This document shows, one piece after another, positions 20,536 to 30,006 of a stretch of 64,000 nucleotides of DNA. Position 1 is the stretch's first letter. Every line of letters begins with the position of its first letter. The position numbers were made by a program, and so were the translations under genes. This DNA comes from Cladophialophora immunda (lineage: Eukaryota > Ascomycota > Eurotiomycetes > Chaetothyriales > Herpotrichiellaceae): the NCBI RefSeq assembly GCF_000835495.1, contig NW_015622544.1:1693704-1757703 (forward strand). Reading direction: 5' to 3'. The notes below the pieces were generated by a model. The model saw only the letters and a program-made list of their open reading frames with translations. It was not told the origin of the DNA and did not search any database.

Positions 20536-22401
20536 ATGTCGAGCTACGACGCACTTCCCAAAGGCCCCTGCCTGCGGTATGTGGTGCTCAAGCCGGGCGC
20601 GTCGTCAGATCCGCTCGCATGTCAACTGCTCACGAGCGACATCCATCAGATCCCGGAGTTTGAGGCCGTGTCCTATCCCTGGGGCAGCCTGGACAAGGTC
20701 TCGACCATCCAAGTCCAGCGGGGCCAGAGCCAACATTCGTGGGCGCTGGGGATCACTGCAAACCTGGACCGCGTTCTCCGGCGCCTGCGCCATTCGGGGC
20801 ACGAGCGAGTCATCTGGGTAGATCAACTGTCGATTGATCAGTCCAACAATGACGAAAAGAACCACCAGGTCCGTCTGATGGGCCAGATTTACCGCAAGGC
20901 CAAGCGGGTCTTGGTCTGGCTGGGCGACAGTGTGGAGGATGGCGCGAATGCTGCCTCCCTGATCACCGAACTGAACGACAGGATCGACGCGCAACTGTCG
21001 GTCCATGGAACGTGGGACGAGCTCCCCAACGCAACTCCCGAGGACGAGATATCCAAGGACGGGCGCTGGCGCGCGATCCACGCTGCATTCGCCTCGCCCT
21101 GGTTCACGCGAGTGTGGGTGATCCAGGAGGTCGGTCTCGCCGCAGACCCGTGGGTGCTGTTCGGCGACAGTGAGTTCGACTGGACATCGATGATGCGGGT
21201 CGCGCAGTGGATGCTGGATTTTGCCAATTTTCTCCTCGTCGACCGCGCCTCGTTTCCCTTGTCGTCGATCCACGCCGCGACGCTCGACGGCTGGGATGTC
21301 ACCAAGAGCAGCCGGCAGCGGAGTCGAGACTTTGGGACGTTTTCGACGGGATGGACGTTGCAGAAGCTGCTCCACAGCGCCAAAGGGCTCAAGGCGACCG
21401 ACCCTCGGGATTTCATCTACTCGCTTCTGGGCCATCCGTCGGCCCTGAAACCGGGCACGACGGATAATACTTCGTTTGTCGATCCAGACTACAACCTGCC
21501 GTACCTGGATGCTTACCACAGATTCGCCCTCGAGTGGCTGAAAGACCCCCACGGCGTCAATCTCCTGCTCTCGGTCGAGCACGACGAAAACACACTCAGT
21601 GGTGACTATCCGTCGTGGGTGCCGCGTTGGAACTTTGTACAGCCGGCACAAACGCTCGGCCTCCAAACCAAACTACCGTTCAATGCCGCCCTGGGTCTCG
21701 GGCCCAGCTCGTGCAAGCCGATCGATCCTCGCACCTTGAACGTGCAGGGACTGGTGTTCGATAGAGTCACGGCCAAATCCCCGGTACTCGACAAGACCGC
21801 CCTGCGTCTCCCCGACCCGAGCCCGGCCCAGACGAATGCGCCATCTCCAACCCATCCGGTCGTCGCATTCTGGACCGCCTCCGTCGCCCAGGGTTGCTTC
21901 CACGAATCGTACGCGGGCGACCAACGTCCGCTGATGGCCTTTGTCCGCATGCTCACCGGCGAGCGGTACACAGGTCCCCGCGCGCAATTCCAAGCCGACC
22001 GCCTGGCCTACGCTCTCCGTCTGCTTGAACTGGGCCGCCACAAAGCTGGAATTGCAGCTCTCGGCGAAGACACGGCGCGCCTCCGCGACCAGTCCGTCAC
22101 GGGCAACATCGACACCTTCGTGGACCATGCGTGGTACTTCTGCAACGGGCGCGTGCTGGTGTTCACCGAGCAGGGCCGGTACGGCTTCGCGCCTCGAAGC
22201 GCCCTCCCCGGGGATCTGCTGGCGGTCGTCAACGGCTGCAAAGTGCCGTGCGTGCTCCGGCCCGTTCCTGGGGAGAAGGGGCATTTTCGGCTCGTGGGGG
22301 AGAGCTACGTCCAGGGCTGCATGGAAGGAGAGCTTGTGAAAGCGCGGCTCCTTGGTGGGAGTAGTAACCCTGTGGAAGAGGAGACTCTCGTGCTCGTGTG
22401 A
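20536..22401 (+). CDS. heterokaryon incompatibility (HET) domain protein
   Basis: A 621-aa intron-less frame. The N-terminal HET domain (about 30-190) has its three signature blocks: FEAVSYPWGS, RVIWVDQLSIDQSNNDEKNH with QVRLMGQIYRKAKRVLVWLG, and FASPWFTRVWVIQEVGLA. The HET domain is distantly TIR-like, and in fungi it mediates programmed cell death on allorecognition. The C-terminal region carries the TDPRDFIYSLLG and YPSWVPRWN segments common in HET proteins. No NACHT, WD40 or ankyrin region is attached, so it is a stand-alone HET protein. The ATG at 20536 leaves only a short N-terminal tail before the domain. Paralogues are numerous in Pezizomycotina, so a specific incompatibility role is not implied. 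Confidence 0.93.
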   Translation: MSSYDALPKGPCLRYVVLKPGASSDPLACQLLTSDIHQIPEFEAVSYPWGSLDKVSTIQVQRGQSQHSWALGITANLDRVLRRLRHSGHERVIWVDQLSIDQSNNDEKNHQVRLMGQIYRKAKRVLVWLGDSVEDGANAASLITELNDRIDAQLSVHGTWDELPNATPEDEISKDGRWRAIHAAFASPWFTRVWVIQEVGLAADPWVLFGDSEFDWTSMMRVAQWMLDFANFLLVDRASFPLSSIHAATLDGWDVTKSSRQRSRDFGTFSTGWTLQKLLHSAKGLKATDPRDFIYSLLGHPSALKPGTTDNTSFVDPDYNLPYLDAYHRFALEWLKDPHGVNLLLSVEHDENTLSGDYPSWVPRWNFVQPAQTLGLQTKLPFNAALGLGPSSCKPIDPRTLNVQGLVFDRVTAKSPVLDKTALRLPDPSPAQTNAPSPTHPVVAFWTASVAQGCFHESYAGDQRPLMAFVRMLTGERYTGPRAQFQADRLAYALRLLELGRHKAGIAALGEDTARLRDQSVTGNIDTFVDHAWYFCNGRVLVFTEQGRYGFAPRSALPGDLLAVVNGCKVPCVLRPVPGEKGHFRLVGESYVQGCMEGELVKARLLGGSSNPVEEETLVLV

Positions 22402-22871
22402 AGTTGTGGTCAATCTACTGCTACAGATACCCAGAAATGCAGTAAAAGTTGTCGACGAGGCTTGGGTCAACTTGTATTGAACCGGCGCTTCTAGGTATGT
22501 ATATCTGGATTAGCATCATTTGACATGGAGAGCCTTCGGTAACTATGAAACTATCTACGTGACCAGCAGGGCACTCTCATGTCTCCTATCATAGGTACTC
22601 GTCCTCGCCAATCTGCTCCGTACTGCCGCGATAATCCATACATGTATATACTCCAGGAATGTTTCGAGCCAATAACTGACAGGTTCTTGTGCCGGAAGGA
22701 AGTCGACGCCGGGTGGTCTGAAAACGCCGTCAAAACGCCGCAAAATCGCCGGCCTAGGACTATTCTCCCTCTTTGGCAGCGGTCTGATAACGGGGGGATA
22801 TAAATCCTCGGGATGGATGCGAGAAATCGAGTTGATATCTCCGTCAAGCAGCCATCGCCCACCTGACAGCC
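22402..22871. other. HET-MFS intergenic
   Basis: Promoter region of the transporter. It contains a CGCCG-rich stretch (about 22724-22755) ahead of a TATA box. No gene was seen. Confidence 0.5.
22799..22805 (+). promoter_or_regulatory. TATAAAT box of the MFS gene
   Basis: TATAAAT in a GC-rich setting, about 70 nt upstream of the ATG at 22872, well placed for a core promoter. Support is sequence and position only. Confidence 0.5.
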
Positions 22872-24320
22872 ATGCCTGCTCTGCAGGAGACGCACACTGA
22901 TTCCAGCAACCAGTATCAAGACTGGAGTGATGAGAATGACCCAAGCGACCCGAGGAACTGGTCCACCAGCCGCAAGGTCCTGACCACAGTCATCTGCTGC
23001 CTCATCGGGTTCATCACCACCATGGCTGCGTCCATTTATGCTCCTGGCACCGAGCAAGTGCAGGCCGACTTTGGGGTCTCTTCGACCGTGTCGATCCTGC
23101 CGTTGTCGACGTACACCCTGGGCCTCGCGTTCGGCCCCGTGATCTCTTCTCCCCTGTCGGAAACGTTTGGGCGCAAGGCCGTGTTCGTGCTCACCCTGCC
23201 CTTGTTTGACGTCTTTGTGGTTGGGTCGGGACTGTCGCGAAGCATCGGGTCGTTGATTACGTGCCGGTTCTTCGCCGGGCTGTTTGCCGCCCCGGGAGTC
23301 TCCGTGACGGCGGCGACCATCGCCGACTGTCTTCCTCCTTCGAGTCGCGCCGTGCCCTTGGCCATCTATTACTCCGTCCCTTTCATGGGAAGTGCGTTAG
23401 GGCCCTTGGTCGGTGGCTTCGCGGTCCAGAGTCGCGGCTGGCGATGGACCTGCTGGGCCGTCCTGCTGCCTGCGGCCCTGATCCATCCGTCGGCGCTCTT
23501 CCTCCGTGAGTCTTACAAGGCGACAATCCTGCGACGTAGAGCAAGAGCGCACGGGGTGGCAGCGCTACCGGGATCGCACCAGACGTTCCGCCAAGCTCTG
23601 AGCAAGTTGGCGACCTCGACCATCATCCGGCCGCTCCACATGCTCGGCACGGAGCCGCTCGTCGGCTTCATCTGTCTGTACACGGGGTTCCAGTTTGCAT
23701 TGCTCTACACCTTCGTGGTGACGACTCCGTGGGTCCTGAGAAAAGTCTATGGCTTCTCTCCGAGCGGCCAGAACCTGTCATTCCTGGGCCTTGTGACGGG
23801 CTGCTTGGTGGCTTCCTGTGTGCTCATTCTAGTCGATCGTTTCTTCTATCAACCCCGATACAAGCAGCTCCAGGCGGCCCGAGAGCAGGCAGTCGGAAGA
23901 CCCGAATTACCGCCGGAAACCAAGCTCCTTGCCGCGTTGTATGGGAGTCTGATGCTGCCGACTGGCCTCTTCTGGTTTGCGTGGTCAACACGGCCGTCAG
24001 TCCATTGGATCAACTCGATCATTGCACAAGCAGTAATCATGCTGGGAAGCCTGCTCATCTATGTGCCTTGCAGTTTCTTCATGCTGGACGTGTACGGCTC
24101 TAAATACGGGGCTTCCTCGAGCGGCGCGTCTTCTTTGTCTCGCTATACCTTGTCGGCGGCCTTTCCGCTTTTTGTCACGCAGATGTATGAGCGCCTCGGC
24201 GTGGATTGGGGTTCGTCTCTGTTGGGGTTTTTGGCTCTGGCCATGGCTCCGATTCCCTGGCTGTTTTCAAGATTCGGGCCCGCACTGAGAGCACGAAGTG
24301 CCTACGAGCACGGGACTTGA
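22872..24320 (+). CDS. MFS transporter, DHA1 (polyamine/drug:H+ antiporter) type
   Basis: A 482-aa intron-less frame with 12 predicted membrane segments. The cytosolic N terminus carries the fungal DHA1 signature DPSDPRNWSTSRKV. Motif A-like LSETFGRKAVF follows the second segment. Motif C (GSALGPLVGGF), typical of antiporters, is in the fifth. A hydrophilic central loop (about 215-245) separates the halves. It resembles Tpo1/Flu1-like exporters of polyamines, drugs or small toxic metabolites from the plasma membrane; the substrate is unknown. A TATA box lies about 70 nt upstream. It closes the same-strand block with cPLA2, the Zn2Cys6 factor and HET. Confidence 0.92.
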   Translation: MPALQETHTDSSNQYQDWSDENDPSDPRNWSTSRKVLTTVICCLIGFITTMAASIYAPGTEQVQADFGVSSTVSILPLSTYTLGLAFGPVISSPLSETFGRKAVFVLTLPLFDVFVVGSGLSRSIGSLITCRFFAGLFAAPGVSVTAATIADCLPPSSRAVPLAIYYSVPFMGSALGPLVGGFAVQSRGWRWTCWAVLLPAALIHPSALFLRESYKATILRRRARAHGVAALPGSHQTFRQALSKLATSTIIRPLHMLGTEPLVGFICLYTGFQFALLYTFVVTTPWVLRKVYGFSPSGQNLSFLGLVTGCLVASCVLILVDRFFYQPRYKQLQAAREQAVGRPELPPETKLLAALYGSLMLPTGLFWFAWSTRPSVHWINSIIAQAVIMLGSLLIYVPCSFFMLDVYGSKYGASSSGASSLSRYTLSAAFPLFVTQMYERLGVDWGSSLLGFLALAMAPIPWLFSRFGPALRARSAYEHGT

Positions 24321-25765
24321 TCGCTCGCAGCATTGACTGGTCGCAACTCGATCTGCTGAAGAAGCATGTTATGGCACAAGTCAGCCGTGCAAGACGAAAG
24401 AGAGGGTGGGACGGGTTCGGGCTGTGCTGAAGGCCGTAGATACCATAATAAATCGGACTGCCAGTTTGCTCCAAGCAGACATCGATGAAGGTTTTGATTT
24501 GTATTCAGATCGACGCATTCAAGAGCATAGATTGGGGAATCTTGATGACTAGACGAGGCTGCATTGCGCCAATCCAGCGAATGCCGCAACGTAGGTCTAT
24601 GGCGAAGCATTAACATCGGTCAAACTTTTTTCTCGTCACTTTTCTCAAGCTTGATCTCGACCTCAACCTGGGAAACTCCCTTTTCATCCGCGAGTCACTC
24701 TCTCTGTCTTTATGACGACTTTTGGGGAAGTGGCACCGAGCACCGATCAACGTCCTGTGATGCTCCTCTGGCGTTGGATCCTCGTTCTCTGCCTCGAGTC
24801 CCCTCAACGTTTGCCATCAATGTCCTACGCAGGATCTTACCCCATTCAGTGGAGATGCTGTTGTTCTCGAGGAGGCCTTGTTTGGACTCTACTCACGCGA
24901 TGGTAGAAAGAATATTCCACCCGATTCTGTATCTGCTGTGCTGGACCTCTGGGATGAAAGCTCAGTTCGTTTTGATATCGGACAACCCCCGTTGGGGGCG
25001 AAAGATGCCCGCCTGAGCTCTGGTCTCACTCTGTCCTGAGTCTATATACCCTCTAGGTTCTCGGAGCCCGCTGTGCCTACGTCACGATCTTGCCTTTGAC
25101 GAGAGTGCTCTCCATGGAGGTCTACGAATGACTCGTGATTGGGGCTTGGGGACGTTGGATGTCGTTCAGATCAGGCGAGCGAAACAGGTGGATTCGGCGC
25201 GCGGCTTCGTCTTCCTGCCGTTGGTGCGGCTGGAGGATCCATGCGTTTCATGGGGGGGCTTATGAGGCTATGCCTCGCATTGATCTCGGCCATAGCTTCT
25301 AGTGGCTTCCAAAGACCAAGCATTGAACAATGTGCCGAGTAATAGACAATTATATGGTGTCGGTTGTCGTCCATTGGACTCCCAAGACGTCTCGGTTTCT
25401 GCGTAATAGCACCCTCTGTGGCCCCAACGATAAAGATTGTCATGGCGGAAGCAACGTGATGGCAAATAAGCTTTGCGGGCCTGGATTCCCCCCCCAAAGT
25501 CAACTCTTTAGGCGGCAATCCCGGCGGGTCTTTAGGCTCTTAAGGTCCCGGCACCCCGCTAACCGCCTAGCTGCTTGCCTGGACTACGAGTTTGTGACTT
25601 GCAACGCGTGGAGGCGCGGGCAGTTTCACCGCGTTGCCTGACAGTACTGGTCGCCTTTCCCCTCCAAGCGACCTGGGCCTCAACGAGCCATTTGTACCTG
25701 ACTTGTCGCAGCCCTTCTGAATGGTACCTCCAGCAGATCCCTGAAATGCCACCCTAGTCGCTCCC
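24321..25765. other. 1.4-kb gap without a gene
   Basis: Open frames up to 150 codons (for example 24564-25016 +) show no coding bias or motif. It separates the accessory-looking block from the housekeeping stretch that follows. Confidence 0.5.
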
Positions 25766-28096
25766 ATGTCTGCTTCCCCGTCGTCCAAGAAGCGCACCAC
25801 GAAACCGATTCACGAATTCTTCAAGCCTTACCTCAGAAACACAGTCCCTGCCAAAAGACCATCACCGTCGGCCGAGGAGCGAAAGGAGGGAGAACACTCG
25901 CGCAGAGAGGAGACAACCACTCCCAAGGCAGAAAAGAGAACCATCGACACATTTGCGGCGAGGACGCCACCCTCCTCCGTGCTCTCACCCAGGTCTGCGC
26001 CGGGCTCGCGAGCCTCACTGTCCATTCGCAGCCGAACGTCCCACTCACAAAGTCCGATAAAGCCTCCTTCAACGTACAAACGCGCTCCCACATTTGGCGC
26101 AGACATTCTAGAAGATGATATTCCCAAGGGCGAGGCCAACCGCTTCTCTTTTACCGACCTCCCCAGTTCGACGCAAGCTGTCATTAAGGACGGCAAAGTA
26201 ATCGAGGTTCTTGACTCCGATGATGACGACGAAGAGTCTTTGGAGTCACTGGAGGACTTGTTTGGAAGAAGGCAAGGTGGGCACAGTACTTCGCCATTGT
26301 CCACCCCCGAGCATGAGGCCAAGGCTGAGGCTGAGCGCAAAAGGTTGTTGAGTCTGTTCACGTCAGGCAGGTCAGTCCCCCTGGTGGGCAAGGACAAACT
26401 ACGGGCACTGTATGCGAAAGAAAGGGCGCACAGGTTTGACATCAGCGCCTTGATGGAAGACCACTTCAATGACGAAGAAGTGGAGAGCAAAGTCAGGGAA
26501 GTCCGGGCAGAGGTCGACGCGGCAAATAAAGCTGCCGGGGCAGACAGCATACCAACACTTGACAAGACGCTTCTGGCGGCCGTTGCGACAACGGACGACG
26601 ACGAGCATAGAGTCGCAAGACTAATGGACGCTGTGGACCGCACGGAAGCTCTAACATCTGAAGCGGTCTTCTTGTTCTTCGGAGTCAACGGGCCAAACGA
26701 CTGGCATGATGAAGATCCGGTTGAATATCCCTTCCCCGAAGATGCAATCCCAGAGCACCTATGGCGAGCGGGGGATAACGAATCCAGGTCAAGAGCCTAT
26801 GTGTCGGGCTGTATGGCTGACCTCGCAGCAAGACGCCTGATCTCGGACGGGGCACTGAATTGGACCTTTGAGAACGTCGTCATGGAGGAACAGGACGACG
26901 TAAGGCAAGCATATATCCGATGCTTGCGGAACGCAAGCTCATCCTGGACAAGGATAAATATCCAGGCGCAGGACGTCCAGGCGATCTTCCAGACTTTAGG
27001 TGCTGATTCCAACAGCCTCCAAGATTCTGTCGAGATAAAGCCCAGACATCGACTCCTGAAGGAGCCAGCGCGGCGTGATCCGAAATACCTTCTTGCAGTC
27101 CTGGATGTCTTCCAGGAGATATATGCGGATATGGACTTTTTGGCTCTGAGCAAGCTAACTTCTATAATCTGTCGGCTCGCCATCGACAGCGAGCTAACCA
27201 GCGATGGACGAATTTCCTTGAGCATTGACGCGTTCCTGGAAAGGCTTCTATCACTCCCCGACGTGGAAACGCGTTCTCACATCGCCGATCGAATCCTGGC
27301 CGACATGGGCCGGCATTTGAAAGATAGTACGCTGCAGGCACAATTACTCTCTCATATCCTACCTACTTCGCCTACCGCGTTGCAGATACGCATTCTGCTC
27401 GCGCAGGCCTTTCTGCTTGGGGCCAACGACGTAAAGGACATTGAATCCAACACTCCCAAGATTTCACTTCACACGCTGGCTGAGCACGTATCCAAGTCTC
27501 CTGACTTCGATACGCGGCGCCGAAAAGGTCCTAGCACAATGGACTACACTGCCCTACGCGCTCGCTCTCACATTCTCGACATCGCTATCTCGGATGGCGG
27601 TCGACCGGCGGAATTCCCCTCTCGCCCGGAGGAACTCTCTTTCAACAAATCCGTCGACCGCCTCGCGGATGCAATCAAAGCGACCTTTGTGGCGATTGTC
27701 GACACGGGCGCCTCGCACATGACCCGCACAGAGTGCAAGGACGTTTTGCAAGCGCTGTATTGGCGGTTGTTATACAGTGTCAGGACGGAGCTGAGGCCCA
27801 AGAGACATATCTTTGATGGGAAGGTGGGAAGACTGAGGGACGCCGAGGAGGTCCAGGTCGAGGAAAGAGGCAAGGACTTTATGAGCCGGTTTCTGGAGAA
27901 AACGAAAGGGAAATCACGGGAGCGTGAACGTGAGAGGGAGCGGGAGAAGGGAGCTGAGCAGACGGCAGACACTCCGCAAGGGCATGAAAACGCCCAGAAA
28001 GAGCGAGGCGGAGAGGTCCCTCCCACCTCTCCTCCGACATCAGAGCCTTCAGAGACTGAAATGTCGATCCGCAGGCAGCTGGGGCTGGAGAACTAG
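25766..28096 (+). CDS. conserved fungal nuclear-type protein with PIP-like and SIM-like motifs
   Basis: A 776-aa intron-less frame. I do not recognise the family by name. The basic N terminus holds TKPIHEFF at residues 12-19, which matches a PCNA-interacting box except for Thr instead of Gln. A disordered Ser/Pro/Arg region follows. At about 145-157 a hydrophobic VIEVL run is followed by DSDDDDEE, the form of a SUMO-interacting motif. From about residue 200 the protein is alpha-helical, with HEAT-like repeats (for example KYLLAVLDVFQEIYADMDFL and LLSLPDVETRSHIADRIL). The tail is a charged Arg/Glu run (REREREREREK). The features suggest a DNA repair or replication scaffold. A relation to helical Smc5/6 cofactors such as Nse6 is possible but only an inference. 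Confidence 0.8.
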   Translation: MSASPSSKKRTTKPIHEFFKPYLRNTVPAKRPSPSAEERKEGEHSRREETTTPKAEKRTIDTFAARTPPSSVLSPRSAPGSRASLSIRSRTSHSQSPIKPPSTYKRAPTFGADILEDDIPKGEANRFSFTDLPSSTQAVIKDGKVIEVLDSDDDDEESLESLEDLFGRRQGGHSTSPLSTPEHEAKAEAERKRLLSLFTSGRSVPLVGKDKLRALYAKERAHRFDISALMEDHFNDEEVESKVREVRAEVDAANKAAGADSIPTLDKTLLAAVATTDDDEHRVARLMDAVDRTEALTSEAVFLFFGVNGPNDWHDEDPVEYPFPEDAIPEHLWRAGDNESRSRAYVSGCMADLAARRLISDGALNWTFENVVMEEQDDVRQAYIRCLRNASSSWTRINIQAQDVQAIFQTLGADSNSLQDSVEIKPRHRLLKEPARRDPKYLLAVLDVFQEIYADMDFLALSKLTSIICRLAIDSELTSDGRISLSIDAFLERLLSLPDVETRSHIADRILADMGRHLKDSTLQAQLLSHILPTSPTALQIRILLAQAFLLGANDVKDIESNTPKISLHTLAEHVSKSPDFDTRRRKGPSTMDYTALRARSHILDIAISDGGRPAEFPSRPEELSFNKSVDRLADAIKATFVAIVDTGASHMTRTECKDVLQALYWRLLYSVRTELRPKRHIFDGKVGRLRDAEEVQVEERGKDFMSRFLEKTKGKSREREREREREKGAEQTADTPQGHENAQKERGGEVPPTSPPTSEPSETEMSIRRQLGLEN

Positions 28097-28560
28097 GTGC
28101 AGCTTTCTGCTGAAGGTCCATGTTCGTTTCGAGCAGTGTGACCCCCTCCCCGGAAGCAGGGCGGTATGAGAATTGGGTCGCTGGATCATGTTATTGTTGA
28201 GCAAGGCGCCGGGGCGTATCGACGGGAAGGAAACGGGTTTGACGATTGATGCCGCCCCCAAGCCGGAGTCTGAACGATGTGCAGTTCGCACGACGACTCA
28301 TGGAAATAAGACGACTTTATACAGAAAATCTTCAATACGCTCGCACTGTATTTCCCCCCATTCCGACCATAGTAATACCCCTGTCTACTGCGTGTGGCGC
28401 TGCTCTCGCCCTCCATATGCAATCTATCACAATTGCCTGCCTTCTGCAGCGGAAGCGCATGTTGAACGAACGCACTGATACTGCGCCTCAGGCACCCTGT
28501 GACGACGGAGAGCTTTCCATTAGAACAAAATCTTTTCCATTTGCACCCACGTTCTACGCT
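28097..28560. other. convergent intergenic
   Basis: It lies between the 3' ends of the plus-strand helical protein and minus-strand V-ATPase subunit E. No gene was seen; it presumably holds both polyadenylation regions. Confidence 0.5.
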
Positions 28561-29361
28561 TTAGTCATGGAACTTCCTGTTCTCGTTCTCGCCGAACAGA
28601 GTCGCTCTGATGCTGGGAAGGGCCTCGGTCTCGAGCATGTGCAGTCTCTCTTCGAGGGTGTTGTTCAATTCGATCTTGCCGCCACCACCAATGATGAAGA
28701 CGCCGCCAGCTCTGTGCATGCATGTCAATAGAAGAGATCACGTCTGTGGTAAAGAAAACGTACGACTCATCTGGTAGCCATTCCTTCTCATCAACGACAG
28801 TCTGGACCTCACTGCCCATCTTCTCCTTGTACTCGGCCTCAGCCTTCTTTGCGGCACTCTGCACCTTGTCTTTATCTGCCTTCCGGCATCTTAAGGTCAC
28901 CTTCTTCTCGCAGAGCATATACAGGCCCTCAAGAATCAACCCCTTCAGCACTTGCTCGTAATTCTTGCTTTTGGCTCCTGCGTCCGCCAACTTCTTTCTC
29001 GCTTCCTCGAACAACTTGTCCAGCAGCTCTTGACGGGCAGAGAGGACCTTTATCCTTGTCTTGTTGGCCATTGTGGAGCGGGTGATTTGCTGGGACATGG
29101 ATGCCTGTTTGAACTTCTTCTCGTATTGACTGTCGATTGCGGCGATCTCCTCGCGGACCAGCTTCGATTTCTCAATTGCGAATTCTTCGTCCGCTTTCAG
29201 TTGAATCTCACGGGCCTTTTCGAGGGCCTCCTGGCGGATGAATGCCGTCATCTTTTTGAGCTCGGCGGCGACCTGGGAATATCGTTATTAGCTGCGGAGG
29301 GGTAAACTGAGGGCTCGAGCAATGGGCATACCTGGTCGTCCGAGAGCGCGTGGGACGACAT
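28561..29361 (-). CDS. VMA4: V-type proton ATPase subunit E (Vma4)
   Basis: Three exons: 29361-29332, 29272-28764 and 28711-28561; 229 aa (yeast Vma4 is 233). Introns are 59 and 52 nt. Exon 1 encodes only [10 protein letters not shown] and joins [20 protein letters not shown], the conserved N-terminal start. The long charged helix follows ([17 protein letters not shown]), and then the C-terminal globular domain. Exon 3 restores [20 protein letters not shown] and [19 protein letters not shown], diagnostic of subunit E. The protein forms a peripheral stalk with subunit G, tying V1 to Vo at the vacuolar membrane. It is transcribed divergently from the NIPA-like gene across about 645 bp. Confidence 0.95.
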
Positions 29362-30006
29362 GATGGCGGTTGTAACAGGTAGACAACTGGTAGAAAGTGG
29401 AAGTAGAGAATTAGAGATCCTGTTCCGGGGACAGAGCTGGTGTTGGCCGTTGTTTTCGCAACCTGCTGCAGTTCGTATCTATATCGTTGGGGAGTATAGG
29501 ACAGAGGCAGACTGCGTTATCCCAGAAGCTGGTGTCCCTGCAGCTGGGCTCGGGTCAACAATTTGCCGTAGATTAGAGCTGCGTTGCAGAGGATTGAAAC
29601 CGTGCCCGAGCAACACGAGATGTTCACTTCCAGAGAGTCAATGCAAGGCTGTATCAGTAGATGCAGCAGGTAGCTACCAAATCGCTGGTGGAGAGTGAGC
29701 TCTGGTGTGGACGGCGACAGCATCCGCGGCCAAGCGATCGCTGCGAAGGAGCGAATCGGTGACTTCATCCTCAGCCCGGAGAGGCGCTCGTGGCTCAGTC
29801 ATTCAGTCAATCGTCCTCTCCTCGCTTCCACCCTTACACCAAACATTCTGTCTTATTCACCACGACGGCCTCCCTACAATCATGAATATCCCCAACTGCT
29901 GAATTACAATCCCTACAACTTCATGCGCAGAAGCCCAAGATGAGCGGCTCAGTTGAGCTGTCCTCACGAATGCGCTTCTGCACATTTCCTGCTTCGCTTG
30001 ACCGCC
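29362..30006. promoter_or_regulatory. divergent promoter region VMA4 / NIPA-like
   Basis: A 645-bp interval between two divergent start codons. No gene was seen, and no specific binding sites can be named with confidence. Confidence 0.45.

Noticed and set aside
20605..22470. Two long minus-strand frames (353 and 265 codons)
   Set aside because: Both lie opposite the well-supported HET gene and show no domain.
15139..24320. Secondary-metabolite gene cluster
   Set aside because: A regulator and an MFS gene are present, but no PKS, NRPS, terpene synthase, DMATS or P450 gene lies nearby.
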